Shown: in pieces, positions 1-8,006 of the stretch | How positions within the stretch are numbered: the stretch's first letter is position 1 | Layout of the letters: every line of letters starts with the position of its first letter | Source: Frigoribacterium sp. PvP032 | Lineage (GTDB): Bacteria > Actinomycetota > Actinomycetes > Actinomycetales > Microbacteriaceae | Assembly: GCF_017833035.1 (NCBI RefSeq) | Contig: NZ_JAFIBM010000001.1 | Location: 868,001 to 932,000 of the forward strand | DNA: 64,000 bases | Direction of reading: 5' to 3' | Translations under genes and position numbers: made by a program | The notes under the pieces: model-generated | Seen by the model: only the letters and a program-made list of their open reading frames with translations | The model's database searches: none | What the model was told of the DNA's origin: nothing

Positions 1-2
1 CG

Positions 3-179
3 CGCATCGGCTACGACGGCTACGCGAACGGTGGCGACGGGCCGCGGTTCCAGGGCTTCCAGCTGCTGGCCGCCGACGCCCGAGAAGCGTGGGAACCGAC
101 CATGGGGGCAGCACCCACGCAAGCAGCACCCACGCAGGCAGCATCGACGCAAGCAGCACCGACGGAGGCAGCACGATGA
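3..179 (+). CDS. C-terminal fragment, possible gluconate 2-dehydrogenase subunit 3-like protein
   Basis: Only the last 58 codons lie in the window. The frame opened by base 3 reads through RIGYDGYANGG and FQLLAADAREAWEP and ends at a TGA at 177-179. The next gene, a GMC oxidoreductase, starts at 176, so the two overlap as ATGA. Small subunit-3 proteins commonly sit directly upstream of GMC-type sugar dehydrogenases, and a terminal aromatic/Gly segment like this fits them, but too little is visible to prove the family. The last 20 codons are a tandem repeat (AAPTQ-type) that probably forms a disordered tail. Confidence 0.45.
   Translation, partial: RIGYDGYANGGDGPRFQGFQLLAADAREAWEPTMGAAPTQAAPTQAASTQAAPTEAAR
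108..167 (+). repeat. 15-bp tandem repeat, four copies
   Basis: The unit GCAGCACCCACGCAA and close variants is repeated four times inside the end of the upstream gene. It encodes an Ala-Ala-Pro/Ser-Thr-Gln/Glu tail. Unit number could vary between strains without changing the frame, because 15 is a multiple of 3. Confidence 0.8.
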
Positions 180-1825
180 AGCTCGACGACATGACCACCT
201 ACGGGCACGACGAGGTCGTCGACGCCGTCGTCGTGGGCACCGGAGCCGGAGGCGCGCCCCTGCTGGCGAAGCTGGCCGCGGCCGGCCTGCGAGTCGTCGC
301 GATCGAGGCAGGGCCGAACTTCGAGCCCGAGCAGTACACGAACGACGAGGACGCGGGCACGGCCATCAACTGGATGGACGAGCGCCTCAGCGACGGTGAC
401 GACCCGAACGCGTTCGGCCCGAACAACTCCGGTCGCGGCGTCGGCGGCTCGACCCTGCACTGGGGCGCCTTCGTGCCCCGGCCCGACGAGCGCGACCTGC
501 ACCTGAAGTCCGTCACGGGCTCGGGCGTCGACTGGCCCGTCGACTCCGCCGAGGTGACGCGCTACATCGAGCAGGTCGAGGCGTTCGTCGGCGTCTCGGG
601 GCCGAGCGACTACCCGTGGGATCCCTCGCGGCACTATGCGTACCCGCCCGCCGGGCGCAACGCGGCGGCCGACATGATGGTGCGCGGCTGCGACGCCGTC
701 GGCATCCGCACTGCCGACGCCCCCGAGGCGCTCATCACCCACGACCACCACCAGGAGCACGCGGGCCTCCGCCATGCCTGCGTCAGCTGCGGCAGCTGCC
801 ACCAGGGCTGCCGCAACGGCGCCAAGGTCAGCATGGACGTCACGTACCTGCCGAGCGCGGTCGCCCACGGCGCCGAGATCCGTCCCGACTCGACGGTGAC
901 GGGGATCGAGACCGACGAGCACGGCGAGGTCACGGCCGTCGTCTACGTGCACGACGGCGTCGAGCACCGGCAGCGCACCGCTGCCCTGTTCCTCTGCGCC
1001 GGCGGCGTCGAGACCCCACGGCTGTTGCTGCACACGGGGCTCGCGAACAGCAGCGACCAGGTCGGTCGCAACTTCATGTGCCACGGTGCCACCCAGGTCT
1101 GGGGCACCTTCGAGGGCGAGATGCGCGGGCACCGCGGCTACCCGTCGTCGATCATCACCGAAGACCTGCGGGCGCCTGCCGACGCCGACTTCGTCGGGGG
1201 CTACCTGATCCAGAGCCTCGGCGTCCCGCCGCTCACCCTCGCCACCACGTTGGTGCGCGGCGGCGGGCTCTGGGGCGACGAGCTGGCCGACGTCATCGGC
1301 GGCTACCGCCACCTGTCGGGCATCGGCATCAACGCCGAGTGCCTGCCGAGCGACGACAACCGCCTCGTCCTCTCCGACGAGCTCGACGAGGTCGGCGTGC
1401 CCAAGGCGCGCATCTCGTTCACGGCGGGCCCGAACGAGCAGGCCATCGACGAGCACGCCATCCGCACGATGACGTCGATCGTCGAGGCCGCGGGCGGCAC
1501 CGACATCCGGGTCCTGGCGCGCACCGCGCACACCCTCGGCACCTGCCGGATGGGCGACGACGCGGCAGACGCCGTGGTCGACCCCGACGGCCGCAGCTTC
1601 GACGTCGCGAACCTGTGGGTCTGCGACAACTCGACGTTCCCCAGCGCCGTCGTCGCGAACCCGGCGCTGTTGCAGATGGCGATGTCGCTCCGCACGGCCG
1701 ACCGGTTCCTGGCGCAGCACCCGACCGCCTCGATCGTCGAGGTGCGCGACGGCGGGGCCGACAGCGGGGCCGACGGCGACGCGGCGCAGGACGACGCGGC
1801 CGACCGCCGTACCCTGGTCTCATGA
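176..1825 (+). CDS. GMC family oxidoreductase (FAD-dependent)
   Basis: A 549-residue FAD flavoprotein of the glucose-methanol-choline family, probably oxidising an alcohol or sugar. The N-terminal dinucleotide-binding motif [19 protein letters not shown] is followed by an acidic strand end (AIEAG). [14 protein letters not shown] matches the family's second FAD-contact segment. The C-terminal part has HTLGTCRMG and the terminal signature [20 protein letters not shown] Cys-rich stretch ([11 protein letters not shown]) near residue 200 resembles that of gluconate/sorbitol-type dehydrogenases. ATG at 176 was chosen because it overlaps the upstream stop as ATGA; longer N-terminal extensions would only read the tandem repeat. 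Its own stop overlaps deoC by 4 bases, so the three genes look co-translated. Substrate is not identifiable. Confidence 0.85.
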   Translation: MKLDDMTTYGHDEVVDAVVVGTGAGGAPLLAKLAAAGLRVVAIEAGPNFEPEQYTNDEDAGTAINWMDERLSDGDDPNAFGPNNSGRGVGGSTLHWGAFVPRPDERDLHLKSVTGSGVDWPVDSAEVTRYIEQVEAFVGVSGPSDYPWDPSRHYAYPPAGRNAAADMMVRGCDAVGIRTADAPEALITHDHHQEHAGLRHACVSCGSCHQGCRNGAKVSMDVTYLPSAVAHGAEIRPDSTVTGIETDEHGEVTAVVYVHDGVEHRQRTAALFLCAGGVETPRLLLHTGLANSSDQVGRNFMCHGATQVWGTFEGEMRGHRGYPSSIITEDLRAPADADFVGGYLIQSLGVPPLTLATTLVRGGGLWGDELADVIGGYRHLSGIGINAECLPSDDNRLVLSDELDEVGVPKARISFTAGPNEQAIDEHAIRTMTSIVEAAGGTDIRVLARTAHTLGTCRMGDDAADAVVDPDGRSFDVANLWVCDNSTFPSAVVANPALLQMAMSLRTADRFLAQHPTASIVEVRDGGADSGADGDAAQDDAADRRTLVS

Positions 1826-2520
1826 CCGAGAAGACCCTCACCAGCGCCGACGCGGCGCGCCTGATCGACCACACCCTGCTCAAGCCCGAGGCGACACGTG
1901 CCGACGTCGACGCACTGATCGCCGAGGCCGTCGAGCTCGGCACGTACTCGGTCTGCGTCTCGCCGTCGATGCTGCCCCTCGTGCTCCCTGAAGGCACCGA
2001 CCTCAAGGTCGCCGTGGTCGCCGGGTTCCCCAGCGGCAAGCACACCTCCGCCGTCAAGGCGGCCGAGGCCGCCGAGGCCGTGCGTGCCGGGGCTGACGAG
2101 GTCGACATGGTCATCGACGTCGGCGCCGCGGTCGCCGGCGACTACGCCTCCCTCGAGGAGGACATCGCCGCCGTGCGCCAGGCCGTGCCGGCCCCGACAG
2201 TGCTCAAGGTCATCATCGAGTCGGCGGCGCTGAGCGACGACGCGATCGTCGGCGCGTGCAAGGCCGCCGAGTCTGCCGGTGCCGACTTCGTCAAGACCTC
2301 CACCGGCTTCCACCCGGCCGGCGGTGCCTCCGAGCACGCGGTCCGGCTGATGGCCGAGACCGTCGGCGGGCGTCTCGGCGTCAAGGCCTCTGGCGGCGTG
2401 CGCACGCTGGCCGACGCGCAGAAGTACGTCGCCGCCGGTGCCACGCGGCTGGGCGTCTCGGGGTCGCGGGCTCTCCTCGCGGACTCGGCTGCCGCCTCCT
2501 CGGGGGCCGGTTCGTACTAG
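1822..2520 (+). CDS. deoC: deoxyribose-phosphate aldolase
   Basis: A 232-residue class I aldolase that splits 2-deoxyribose 5-phosphate into glyceraldehyde 3-phosphate and acetaldehyde, the last step of deoxynucleoside breakdown in the cytoplasm. Seen motifs: [10 protein letters not shown] near the N terminus, [18 protein letters not shown], the Schiff-base lysine K158 in [10 protein letters not shown], and VKASGGVRT with a phosphate-binding GVSGSRALL. Length is normal for the family. The start overlaps the GMC gene stop (ATGA), implying translational coupling. A strong hairpin follows 18 bases after the stop. Confidence 0.95.
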   Translation: MTEKTLTSADAARLIDHTLLKPEATRADVDALIAEAVELGTYSVCVSPSMLPLVLPEGTDLKVAVVAGFPSGKHTSAVKAAEAAEAVRAGADEVDMVIDVGAAVAGDYASLEEDIAAVRQAVPAPTVLKVIIESAALSDDAIVGACKAAESAGADFVKTSTGFHPAGGASEHAVRLMAETVGGRLGVKASGGVRTLADAQKYVAAGATRLGVSGSRALLADSAAASSGAGSY

Positions 2521-2537
2521 GCGCACTGCGTAGCCCG

Positions 2538-2570
2538 GACGCCCCGCTGCCCACCGGCTGCGGGGCGTCC
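2538..2570 (+). terminator. hairpin terminator after deoC
   Basis: GGACGCCCCGC (2538-2548) pairs perfectly with GCGGGGCGTCC (2560-2570). There is no clear T-run, as is common in GC-rich actinobacteria. Confidence 0.75.
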
Positions 2571-2595
2571 GTCGTTCCGAGAGCGTTCTTCCGTG

Positions 2596-2667
2596 CCGCC
2601 TAGCGCCTGCCGCCTGCCGCGTGCCGCCTACCGCCTGTGGCGTGCTGCCTGCCGCGTGCCGCCTGCC
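2596..2667 (+). repeat. short GCC-rich tandem repeats
   Basis: Roughly ten imperfect 7-bp units of the type GCCGCCT / GCCGCGT lie between deoC and the convergent methyltransferase. No gene is visible in 2521-2770. Confidence 0.6.
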
Positions 2668-2676
2668 CCCCTGACG

Positions 2677-2730
2677 CCGCCGAGTGAACGGAACACCGCG
2701 TCATCGGCCGGTGTCGCGTTCACTCGGCGG
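2677..2730. repeat. long palindrome in a convergent gap
   Basis: The 13-base arms CCGCCGAGTGAAC (2677-2689) and GTTCACTCGGCGG (2718-2730) are perfectly complementary, with further inner pairing (ACACCG with CGGTGT). It lies between convergent deoC and the methyltransferase and may end transcription from both sides. Confidence 0.8.
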
Positions 2731-2770
2731 TGTCCGAGGCCTGGCGATGCTGGCCGCTGGAGCTGCCCGG

Positions 2771-3571
2771 TCAGCGGGCGACGCGGTGCTCGGCGATCAG
2801 CGCCCCGTGCGGGCGTGAGCCGGGGTCGATGCGGGTCGTCGTCTCGAGCACGGTGAGCCCGGCAGCCTCGAGCCGTGCCGCCAGCTCGTCGACCGGCCAG
2901 CGCCAGGCCGTCACCACCGCGTGGTCGAACGGCCCGAGCGCCTCAGCCTCGAAGAACCCGACGAGGAGGCGCCCGCCCGGACGCAGGACGCGCGCGACCT
3001 CCCGCAGCGGCCCGTCGATCGCGTCCGGAGAGTGGTGGATGAGCGAGTACCACGCGAGCACCCCGCCCAGGCTGGCGTCGTCCGCCCGCAGGTCCTCCGC
3101 GGAGCCGGTCTCGTAGCGGACGCCCGGGTTCATGCGGCTTGCGTGCTCCACGAACGCGGGGACCGGGTCGACGCCCGTGACGTCGAGCCTGCCGTGCGCC
3201 CCATCGTGCTCGGCGAGCCCGCTGTGCCCGCCGCGCTCGCTGTGGGCGCCGGGCTCGCTGTGTCCATCGCGCCAGCTGTGCTTGGCAAGGAACGCCGTCC
3301 AGTGGCCTGGTCCGCAGCCGAGGTCGAGCACCGGTCCGTCGAGCTCGTCAGCCCAGCGAGACACGAGGCCGAGGTCGGCGGGGTGGACCGCGCTCATCGA
3401 GCCGAGTGCTGCCGCGTACTCCGTCGCCCGAGACGAGTAGGCCGCGCGGACCGCGACGGCATCCACGCCGGCGCCGGCGCCTGCGTCCGCGCCCGCGCCC
3501 GCGCCCGCGTCGACGTCCAGTTCGGCGTCGGATCCGGGTTCGCTCGGGGGTCGCTGCACGCCCACCATCAT
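2771..3571 (-). CDS. class I SAM-dependent methyltransferase
   Basis: A 266-residue protein starting MMVGVQRPP. The SAM-binding motif I is VLDLGCGPGHWTAFLA. VTGVDPV supplies the acidic motif II, and DASLGGVLAWYSLIHH with EVARVLRPGGRLLVGFF are the post-motif segments of small-molecule methyltransferases. Two oddities are visible. The N terminus has a DAGAGA-type low-complexity linker, and a His/Ser/Gly-rich insertion of about 30 residues (repeated GHSE / GAHSE) splits motif I from motif II. Earlier in-frame starts were rejected because they run through an intergenic palindrome. The substrate is unknown. It is separated from aztA by a family-A palindrome. Confidence 0.75.
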   Translation of the reverse strand: MMVGVQRPPSEPGSDAELDVDAGAGAGADAGAGAGVDAVAVRAAYSSRATEYAAALGSMSAVHPADLGLVSRWADELDGPVLDLGCGPGHWTAFLAKHSWRDGHSEPGAHSERGGHSGLAEHDGAHGRLDVTGVDPVPAFVEHASRMNPGVRYETGSAEDLRADDASLGGVLAWYSLIHHSPDAIDGPLREVARVLRPGGRLLVGFFEAEALGPFDHAVVTAWRWPVDELAARLEAAGLTVLETTTRIDPGSRPHGALIAEHRVAR

Positions 3572-3581
3572 CGCGCGCTGC

Positions 3582-3649
3582 CCGGACCCCGCGAACCCGC
3601 GCACACCCCTCGGCGCGCGCGAGGGTGCGCGCGGGTTCGTGGGGTCCGG
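3582..3649. repeat. palindromic element, family A copy 1
   Basis: Arms CCGGACCCCGCGAACCCGCG and its near-complement surround a GCGCGCGAGGGT core. Related copies lie at 33169-33230, 33724-33787 and 33852-33915. This copy sits between two minus-strand genes, just upstream of the methyltransferase start. Confidence 0.8.
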
Positions 3650-3714
3650 ACGCCGCGGCGCGGCGGCACGCGCTGGCTGGCGCCGGCACGGGTCCGCGGC
3701 GGCCGCGGTCGCGC

Positions 3715-4425
3715 TCACGCCACTCGGCGCCCGTCCACGAGGTGCACGACGTCGATGCCCGGCCCGCGCAGGGAGTGGTCGTGCGTCGCCTCGACGACGG
3801 TCGCTCCGCGGGCGAGCTCGGCGTCGACGGCCCGGCGGATCAGCGCCGTGGCGGCGGCGTCGACCCCGGCCGTCGGCTCGTCGAGCAGAAGCAGGTCGGC
3901 CTGTCGGGCGAGCCCCTGTGCCACGAGCACGCGCTGCCGCTGCCCGCCCGACAGCGCCGCCAGCGGACGCCTTGCCAGGTCGGCGACGTCGAGAGCCTCG
4001 AGGGACTCGTCCACGACAGCACGGTCCCGCCGCCCGAGGGGCCGCCACGGCCCGAGCGACGCCCACCGTCCCATCGCGACGGTCTCCCGCACGGTGATCG
4101 GGAGCCGGTCGGTGACCGCGCTCCGCTGCACCACGAACGCCGTCGTGCCCGGTGTCGGGAGCTCGACCCGCCCCTCCACGTCTCGGTGCGTCCCGGCGAG
4201 CACGCCCAGCAGCGTCGACTTGCCCGAGCCGTTCGGGCCCACGAGCACGGTGAGCCGGCCGCCGAGCACGTCGACGTCGACTCCCTGCAGCGCCGTGCGG
4301 CCGTCGTGGTGGGCGCTGACGCCGAGGAGGCGCGCGACCGTCCCCGAGGTCGGCTCCGCGAGGCGGGAGGGAAGGCGCGAGGGAAGGTCGGAGGGCGGCG
4401 CGAGGGATCCCGGTGCGATGTCCAT
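3715..4425 (-). CDS. aztA: zinc ABC transporter ATP-binding protein
   Basis: A 236-residue ABC ATPase driving zinc uptake through the AztB permease. Visible motifs are Walker A GPNGSGKST, Q-loop region FVVQRSAV, signature LSGGQRQR, Walker B LLLLDEPT and H-loop EATHDH. It is divergent from aztB, and the 13-base gap upstream of its ATG leads straight into a Zur-type box, so transcription of both arms is probably zinc-repressed. The gene neighbourhood (permease, two propeller lipoproteins, ZnuA-like binding protein) matches actinobacterial azt loci, which is the basis for the symbol. The proximal end carries a repetitive LPSRLPSR segment of unknown relevance. Confidence 0.88.
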   Translation of the reverse strand: MDIAPGSLAPPSDLPSRLPSRLAEPTSGTVARLLGVSAHHDGRTALQGVDVDVLGGRLTVLVGPNGSGKSTLLGVLAGTHRDVEGRVELPTPGTTAFVVQRSAVTDRLPITVRETVAMGRWASLGPWRPLGRRDRAVVDESLEALDVADLARRPLAALSGGQRQRVLVAQGLARQADLLLLDEPTAGVDAAATALIRRAVDAELARGATVVEATHDHSLRGPGIDVVHLVDGRRVA

Positions 4426-4438
4426 GCCTCGATCATAC

Positions 4439-4453
4439 TGATAATCATTTTCA
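4439..4453. promoter_or_regulatory. Zur-type operator between aztA and aztB
   Basis: TGATAATCATTTTCA is an AT-rich, near-palindromic 15-mer in very GC-rich DNA. It closely resembles the actinobacterial Zur consensus (TGAAAATGATTTTCA type). It lies 13 bases from the aztA ATG and 16 bases from the aztB GTG, so it can control both directions. Confidence 0.85.
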
Positions 4454-4469
4454 TGTAGGGTCGTGCCTC

Positions 4470-5408
4470 GTGACCTTCCTCCTCGACCCGTTCAGCACGG
4501 CGTTCATGCTCAGGGCCCTCGTCGGCGGCGTGCTCGTCGCCGTGCTCTGCGGCGTCGTCGGCACCTGGGTCGTCGTCCGCGGGATGGCCTTCCTCGGCGA
4601 GGCGATGGCCCACGGGGTCCTGCCCGGCGTGGCCCTCGCGGCGCTCCTCGGGCTGCCCGTGGTGCTCGGCGCCGCCGTGAGCGCCGCCGTCATGACGGCC
4701 GGCGTCGGCCTCGTCACACGCCGCTCGCGGGTCGCGCCCGACACCGCCGTCGGCCTGCTCTACGTCGCGATGCTGAGCGTGGGCGTCGTGGTCGTCTCGC
4801 GGTCCCGGTCGTTCGCGACCGACCTCACTGCAGTCCTGTTCGGCGACGTGCTCGCCGTCGACCAGGGCGACCTCGTGTTCATCGCCGTCGCGGTCGTCGT
4901 CGGGGTCGTGGTCACGGCCGCGTTCCACCGCCCCTTCGTGGCCCTGGCCTTCGACCCCCGGGTCGCGAGCACGTCCGGCCTCCGCCCGGCGCTCGCCCAC
5001 GTCGTGCTCGTGGGGCTCGTCACCCTCGTCGTCGTCGCCTCCTACCAGGCGGTCGGCAGCCTCCTCGTCGTCGGCCTCCTGATCGCCCCGGCCGTGGCCG
5101 CCGCCCAGTGGACCCGCCGCATCCCGACCACGATGGCTGCCGCCGCACTCGTCGGAGCCCTGGCCGTGCTCGTCGGCCTGCTCGTCTCGTGGCACGCCTC
5201 GACTGCGGCAGGCGCGAGCATCGCCGCGTGCGCCGTGGCGCTGGCCGGGCTGTCGGCAGCGACGCGTGCCGTGGTCGGCGACCGCGCCTCCTCGGTCCCG
5301 ACCTCGAGGGCCACCCCCGCCGCACCCTCCGCCGCCCACCCCGCACCTGACCGCCCGACCCTCGACCTCGCGCTCCCGGCGCGACAGGAAGCGACCCCGC
5401 ACCCGTGA
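4470..5408 (+). CDS. aztB: zinc ABC transporter permease
   Basis: A 312-residue integral membrane protein of the ABC-3 (ZnuB/MntB) family with about eight hydrophobic segments. Motifs include GVVGTWVVVRGMAFLGEAMAHG in the first third, and YQAVGSLLVVGLLIAPAVAA towards the C terminus. The GTG at 4470 was chosen because a more upstream in-frame start would run through the Zur box and into aztA; with this start the mRNA leader is very short. The tail after residue 270 is Ala/Pro/Ser rich. The stop overlaps the next gene as GTGA. Confidence 0.87.
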   Translation: MTFLLDPFSTAFMLRALVGGVLVAVLCGVVGTWVVVRGMAFLGEAMAHGVLPGVALAALLGLPVVLGAAVSAAVMTAGVGLVTRRSRVAPDTAVGLLYVAMLSVGVVVVSRSRSFATDLTAVLFGDVLAVDQGDLVFIAVAVVVGVVVTAAFHRPFVALAFDPRVASTSGLRPALAHVVLVGLVTLVVVASYQAVGSLLVVGLLIAPAVAAAQWTRRIPTTMAAAALVGALAVLVGLLVSWHASTAAGASIAACAVALAGLSAATRAVVGDRASSVPTSRATPAAPSAAHPAPDRPTLDLALPARQEATPHP

Positions 5409-6868
5409 CCAGACGAACCACCGCCCTCCTCCCCGCCGCCCTCGTCGCGCTGCTCGCCCTCTCGGCCTGCAGCCCCGGCTCGGACGCCGCCGACGGCACC
5501 GACACGAACGGCTCCGACGCGGCCGGCACCGACGAGACCGCCGTCCCGCACGGCTACGTCGAGGGAGCCCGCGAGCTCCAGGAGCCGCAGCTCCGCCTCG
5601 TCGCCCTCGACGGCGACGTGCTGAGCGCCCTCGACCCTGCCTCGGGCGAGATCGTCGAGCTGGCGTCCGGAGGCTCGCTCGGTGACGCCTCCTCGCTCAC
5701 GACCGACGGCCGCCATCTGTTCGCCGCGACCCCGGACGGGCGGCTCACCGTCGTCGACGGCGGCGCCTGGACGGTGCCCCACGGCGACCACTCGCACTAC
5801 TACCTGGCCGAGCCGCGGATCGTCGCCGAGCCGGATGACCTGAGCGACCTCGGCGTCGAGACCGGCAGCCACAGCAGCACCGGCATCACCGGCACGCCCG
5901 GGTCGTCGTCCGACGACGGCGGTGCGCAGGAGGTGCGGGCCGCCTCCAGCGCGTCCCTCACCACCGCGTTCTGGTCCGCCACCGGCACGGGGCTCGTGCT
6001 CGACGGGGACGCGCTGGCCGACGGCGAGCTCGACGAGGTCGGGCGGGTCGAGGGCGTGCCGCACGAAGGCGTGCTCGTGCCGCTCGGCGACAAGGTCGTG
6101 GCGAGCGTCGTCAGCGACGCGGTCGGTGCCTCCGGCGCGGGCGGTGCCTCCGGCGCGGCCGACACGGCCGACGCCTCCGACACATCAGGGGCTGCGTCCG
6201 GCGACGGAGCCGCGCCGGCCGCGCCAGTGCTCGCCGACACCGTCGTCGTCACGACTGCCGAGGGCGAGCCCGTCGACGGGCTCCAGGAGCCCTGCGTCGA
6301 CCTTCGCGGCTCGGCCGTCACGCGCGTCGGAGTCGTCGTCGGCTGTGCCGACGGCGCCGTGCTCGCCAGCGCGGACACCGCAGGCGACGTGACGCTCGAG
6401 CGCATCCCGTACCCGGCAGGCACGGCCGCTTCGGACGTGGCGACCTCGTTCCAGGCGCGTCCCGGACGGCCGGCCGTCGCCTCCGTCGCCGGCACCCGCG
6501 GCGCCTGGCTGCTCGACACGCGCGCCCGCAGCTGGACGCTGATCGAGACCCCCGAGCCCCTGCTGCGAGCGACGGCCGTCGGCGACTCGGACGACACGGT
6601 CGTGGCGGTGGGCGCCTCCGGACGCGTGCTGGTCCTCTCGCCCGGGGGCGTCCTCGCGCAGACCGAGCCGCTCGTCGCGGCCGACCTCGTCGCGGGAGCC
6701 GACGGCCCCGAGCTGCCCGCCGGAGTCGTGCTCGAGGTCGATGCCTCACGCAGCTACCTCGCCTCGCCGTCGGCCGGAGTCGTCCACGAGATCGACCACG
6801 CCGACTCGGCGCGGGTCGCCCGCACATTGTCGCTCCCCGGCCGTCTGTTCGTGGAGACGGGTCGATGA
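5405..6868 (+). CDS. beta-propeller lipoprotein of the azt zinc locus (AztD-like)
   Basis: A 487-residue secreted lipoprotein: Arg-rich start, hydrophobic segment and lipobox LALSACS. The mature part is a WD/PQQ-like repeat protein with blades such as LFAATPDGRLTVVDGG. It has His-rich patches VPHGYVEGA and HGDHSHYY, which are plausible zinc sites. It resembles the aztD product of this same locus in repeat pattern (GTW/GAW followed by a His cluster and AEP), so it is probably a paralogue. It sits between aztB and aztC with 4-base overlaps on both sides. Its exact role is not established; handing zinc to AztC or storing it outside the membrane is an inference. Confidence 0.75.
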   Translation: MTRRTTALLPAALVALLALSACSPGSDAADGTDTNGSDAAGTDETAVPHGYVEGARELQEPQLRLVALDGDVLSALDPASGEIVELASGGSLGDASSLTTDGRHLFAATPDGRLTVVDGGAWTVPHGDHSHYYLAEPRIVAEPDDLSDLGVETGSHSSTGITGTPGSSSDDGGAQEVRAASSASLTTAFWSATGTGLVLDGDALADGELDEVGRVEGVPHEGVLVPLGDKVVASVVSDAVGASGAGGASGAADTADASDTSGAASGDGAAPAAPVLADTVVVTTAEGEPVDGLQEPCVDLRGSAVTRVGVVVGCADGAVLASADTAGDVTLERIPYPAGTAASDVATSFQARPGRPAVASVAGTRGAWLLDTRARSWTLIETPEPLLRATAVGDSDDTVVAVGASGRVLVLSPGGVLAQTEPLVAADLVAGADGPELPAGVVLEVDASRSYLASPSAGVVHEIDHADSARVARTLSLPGRLFVETGR

Positions 6869-7962
6869 GCCGCACGCGCCTCCTCGCCGGCTCCGCCGCC
6901 GCGCCCGCGCCCGCGCCCGACCTCCTCCGGCACCCCGGAGTGGACGGGACACCCCGTCGTTCCGGGGTGCATGGTCCAGTCCGGGGTGTCGGAGCGCGAC
7001 GACCCGGGCGACCCGCGCGAGCAACATCTGCTGCTGCTGCTGCAGCCGCCCTCGCCGTCCTGCTCGTCACGAGCGGCTGCTCCGCGCTCGCCGACGGTCC
7101 CAGCGTCAGCGCAGGAGCAGCCGCCGGCGCCCCGCGCGTCGTCGTCACGACGAACATCCTCGGCGACGTCGTCGGCGAGCTGGTCGGCGACCAGGCCGAC
7201 GTCGTCACCCTGATGCCCCCGGGAGCCGACCCGCACAGCGTCGAGATCTCCGCCCGCGAGGCCGCCGACCTGCGCGACGCCGACCTGGTCGTCTCGAACG
7301 GCCTCGGCCTCGAGGAGGGCCTGCAGCAGCACGTCGACTCAGCCGCCGCCGCGGGCGTGCCCGTCGTCGAGGCCGGCGACCTGATCGAGCCCCTGGCCTA
7401 CGCCGAGGGCGACGCCGAGGGCGAGCTCGACCCGCACTTCTGGACCGACCCGCAGCGGATGCTCGACGTCGTCGACGGGCTCGAGCGCGAGCTGGCGACG
7501 CAGGTCGACGGCCTCGACGCCGATGCGCTCGAGTCGGCGACCGCCTCCTACCGGGACCAGCTCGAGCAGCTGGACGCCGACCTCGAGGCGAGCTTCGGCG
7601 CGATCCCGGCCGAGAGGCGCGCTCTCGTCACGAACCACCACGTCTTCGGCTACCTCGCCGAGCGGTACGGGTTCCGCGTCGTCGGGGCGGTGCTGCCGAG
7701 CGGGACGACGCTGGCGGCGCCGAGCGCGTCCGACCTCGCGGGGCTGACCGACGCGATCGAGGAGGCGGGGGTCGGCACGATCTTCGCCGACGCCTCCCAG
7801 CCGGACCGCCTCGTGCAGGTCCTCGCCGACGAGGCCGACGTCGAGGTCGACGTCGTCGCCCTGCACACCGAGTCGCTCAGCGCCCCCGGCGGGGGAGCCG
7901 AGACCTACCTCGAGATGATGCGCTCGAACGAGCAGCTCATCGCGACCGGCCTGTCGCCCTGA
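6865..7962 (+). CDS. aztC: zinc ABC transporter substrate-binding protein
   Basis: A 365-residue lipoprotein of the ZnuA/A-1 metal-binding family that catches zinc outside the membrane for AztAB. Seen are VVVTTNILGDVVGELVG, the metal-ligand region PPGADPHSVEIS, LDPHFWTDP, NHHVFGYLAERYGF and GVGTIFADASQP. The lipobox is LLVTSGC. The N-terminal region before the hydrophobic core is about 50 residues, far longer than a normal signal peptide. It is encoded by a 70-bp palindromic element (6925-6994) that sits in frame. No ATG, GTG or TTG follows the element before the lipobox, so the element is translated or initiation occurs inside it (GTG at 6967). The ATGA overlap with the upstream gene supports 6865. 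Confidence 0.88.
   Translation: MSRTRLLAGSAAAPAPAPDLLRHPGVDGTPRRSGVHGPVRGVGARRPGRPARATSAAAAAAALAVLLVTSGCSALADGPSVSAGAAAGAPRVVVTTNILGDVVGELVGDQADVVTLMPPGADPHSVEISAREAADLRDADLVVSNGLGLEEGLQQHVDSAAAAGVPVVEAGDLIEPLAYAEGDAEGELDPHFWTDPQRMLDVVDGLERELATQVDGLDADALESATASYRDQLEQLDADLEASFGAIPAERRALVTNHHVFGYLAERYGFRVVGAVLPSGTTLAAPSASDLAGLTDAIEEAGVGTIFADASQPDRLVQVLADEADVEVDVVALHTESLSAPGGGAETYLEMMRSNEQLIATGLSP
6925..6994. repeat. palindromic element inside the aztC signal-peptide region
   Basis: Arms of about 21 bases (6925-6945 and 6974-6994; CTCCGGCACCCCGGA against TCCGGGGTGTCGGAG) pair with two mismatches and enclose a second stem, CACCCCG/CGGGGTG. The architecture is that of the intergenic palindromes elsewhere in the window, but this one is within an open reading frame. 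Confidence 0.85.
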
Positions 7963-8006
7963 CCGGCCCGCACCACCCCCCATCCCCGAACACGGAAACG
8001 GATCAC

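Noticed and set aside
4413-4470. Upstream start at 4413 for aztB
   Set aside because: It would place coding sequence across the Zur box and into aztA. The GTG at 4470 is beyond both.
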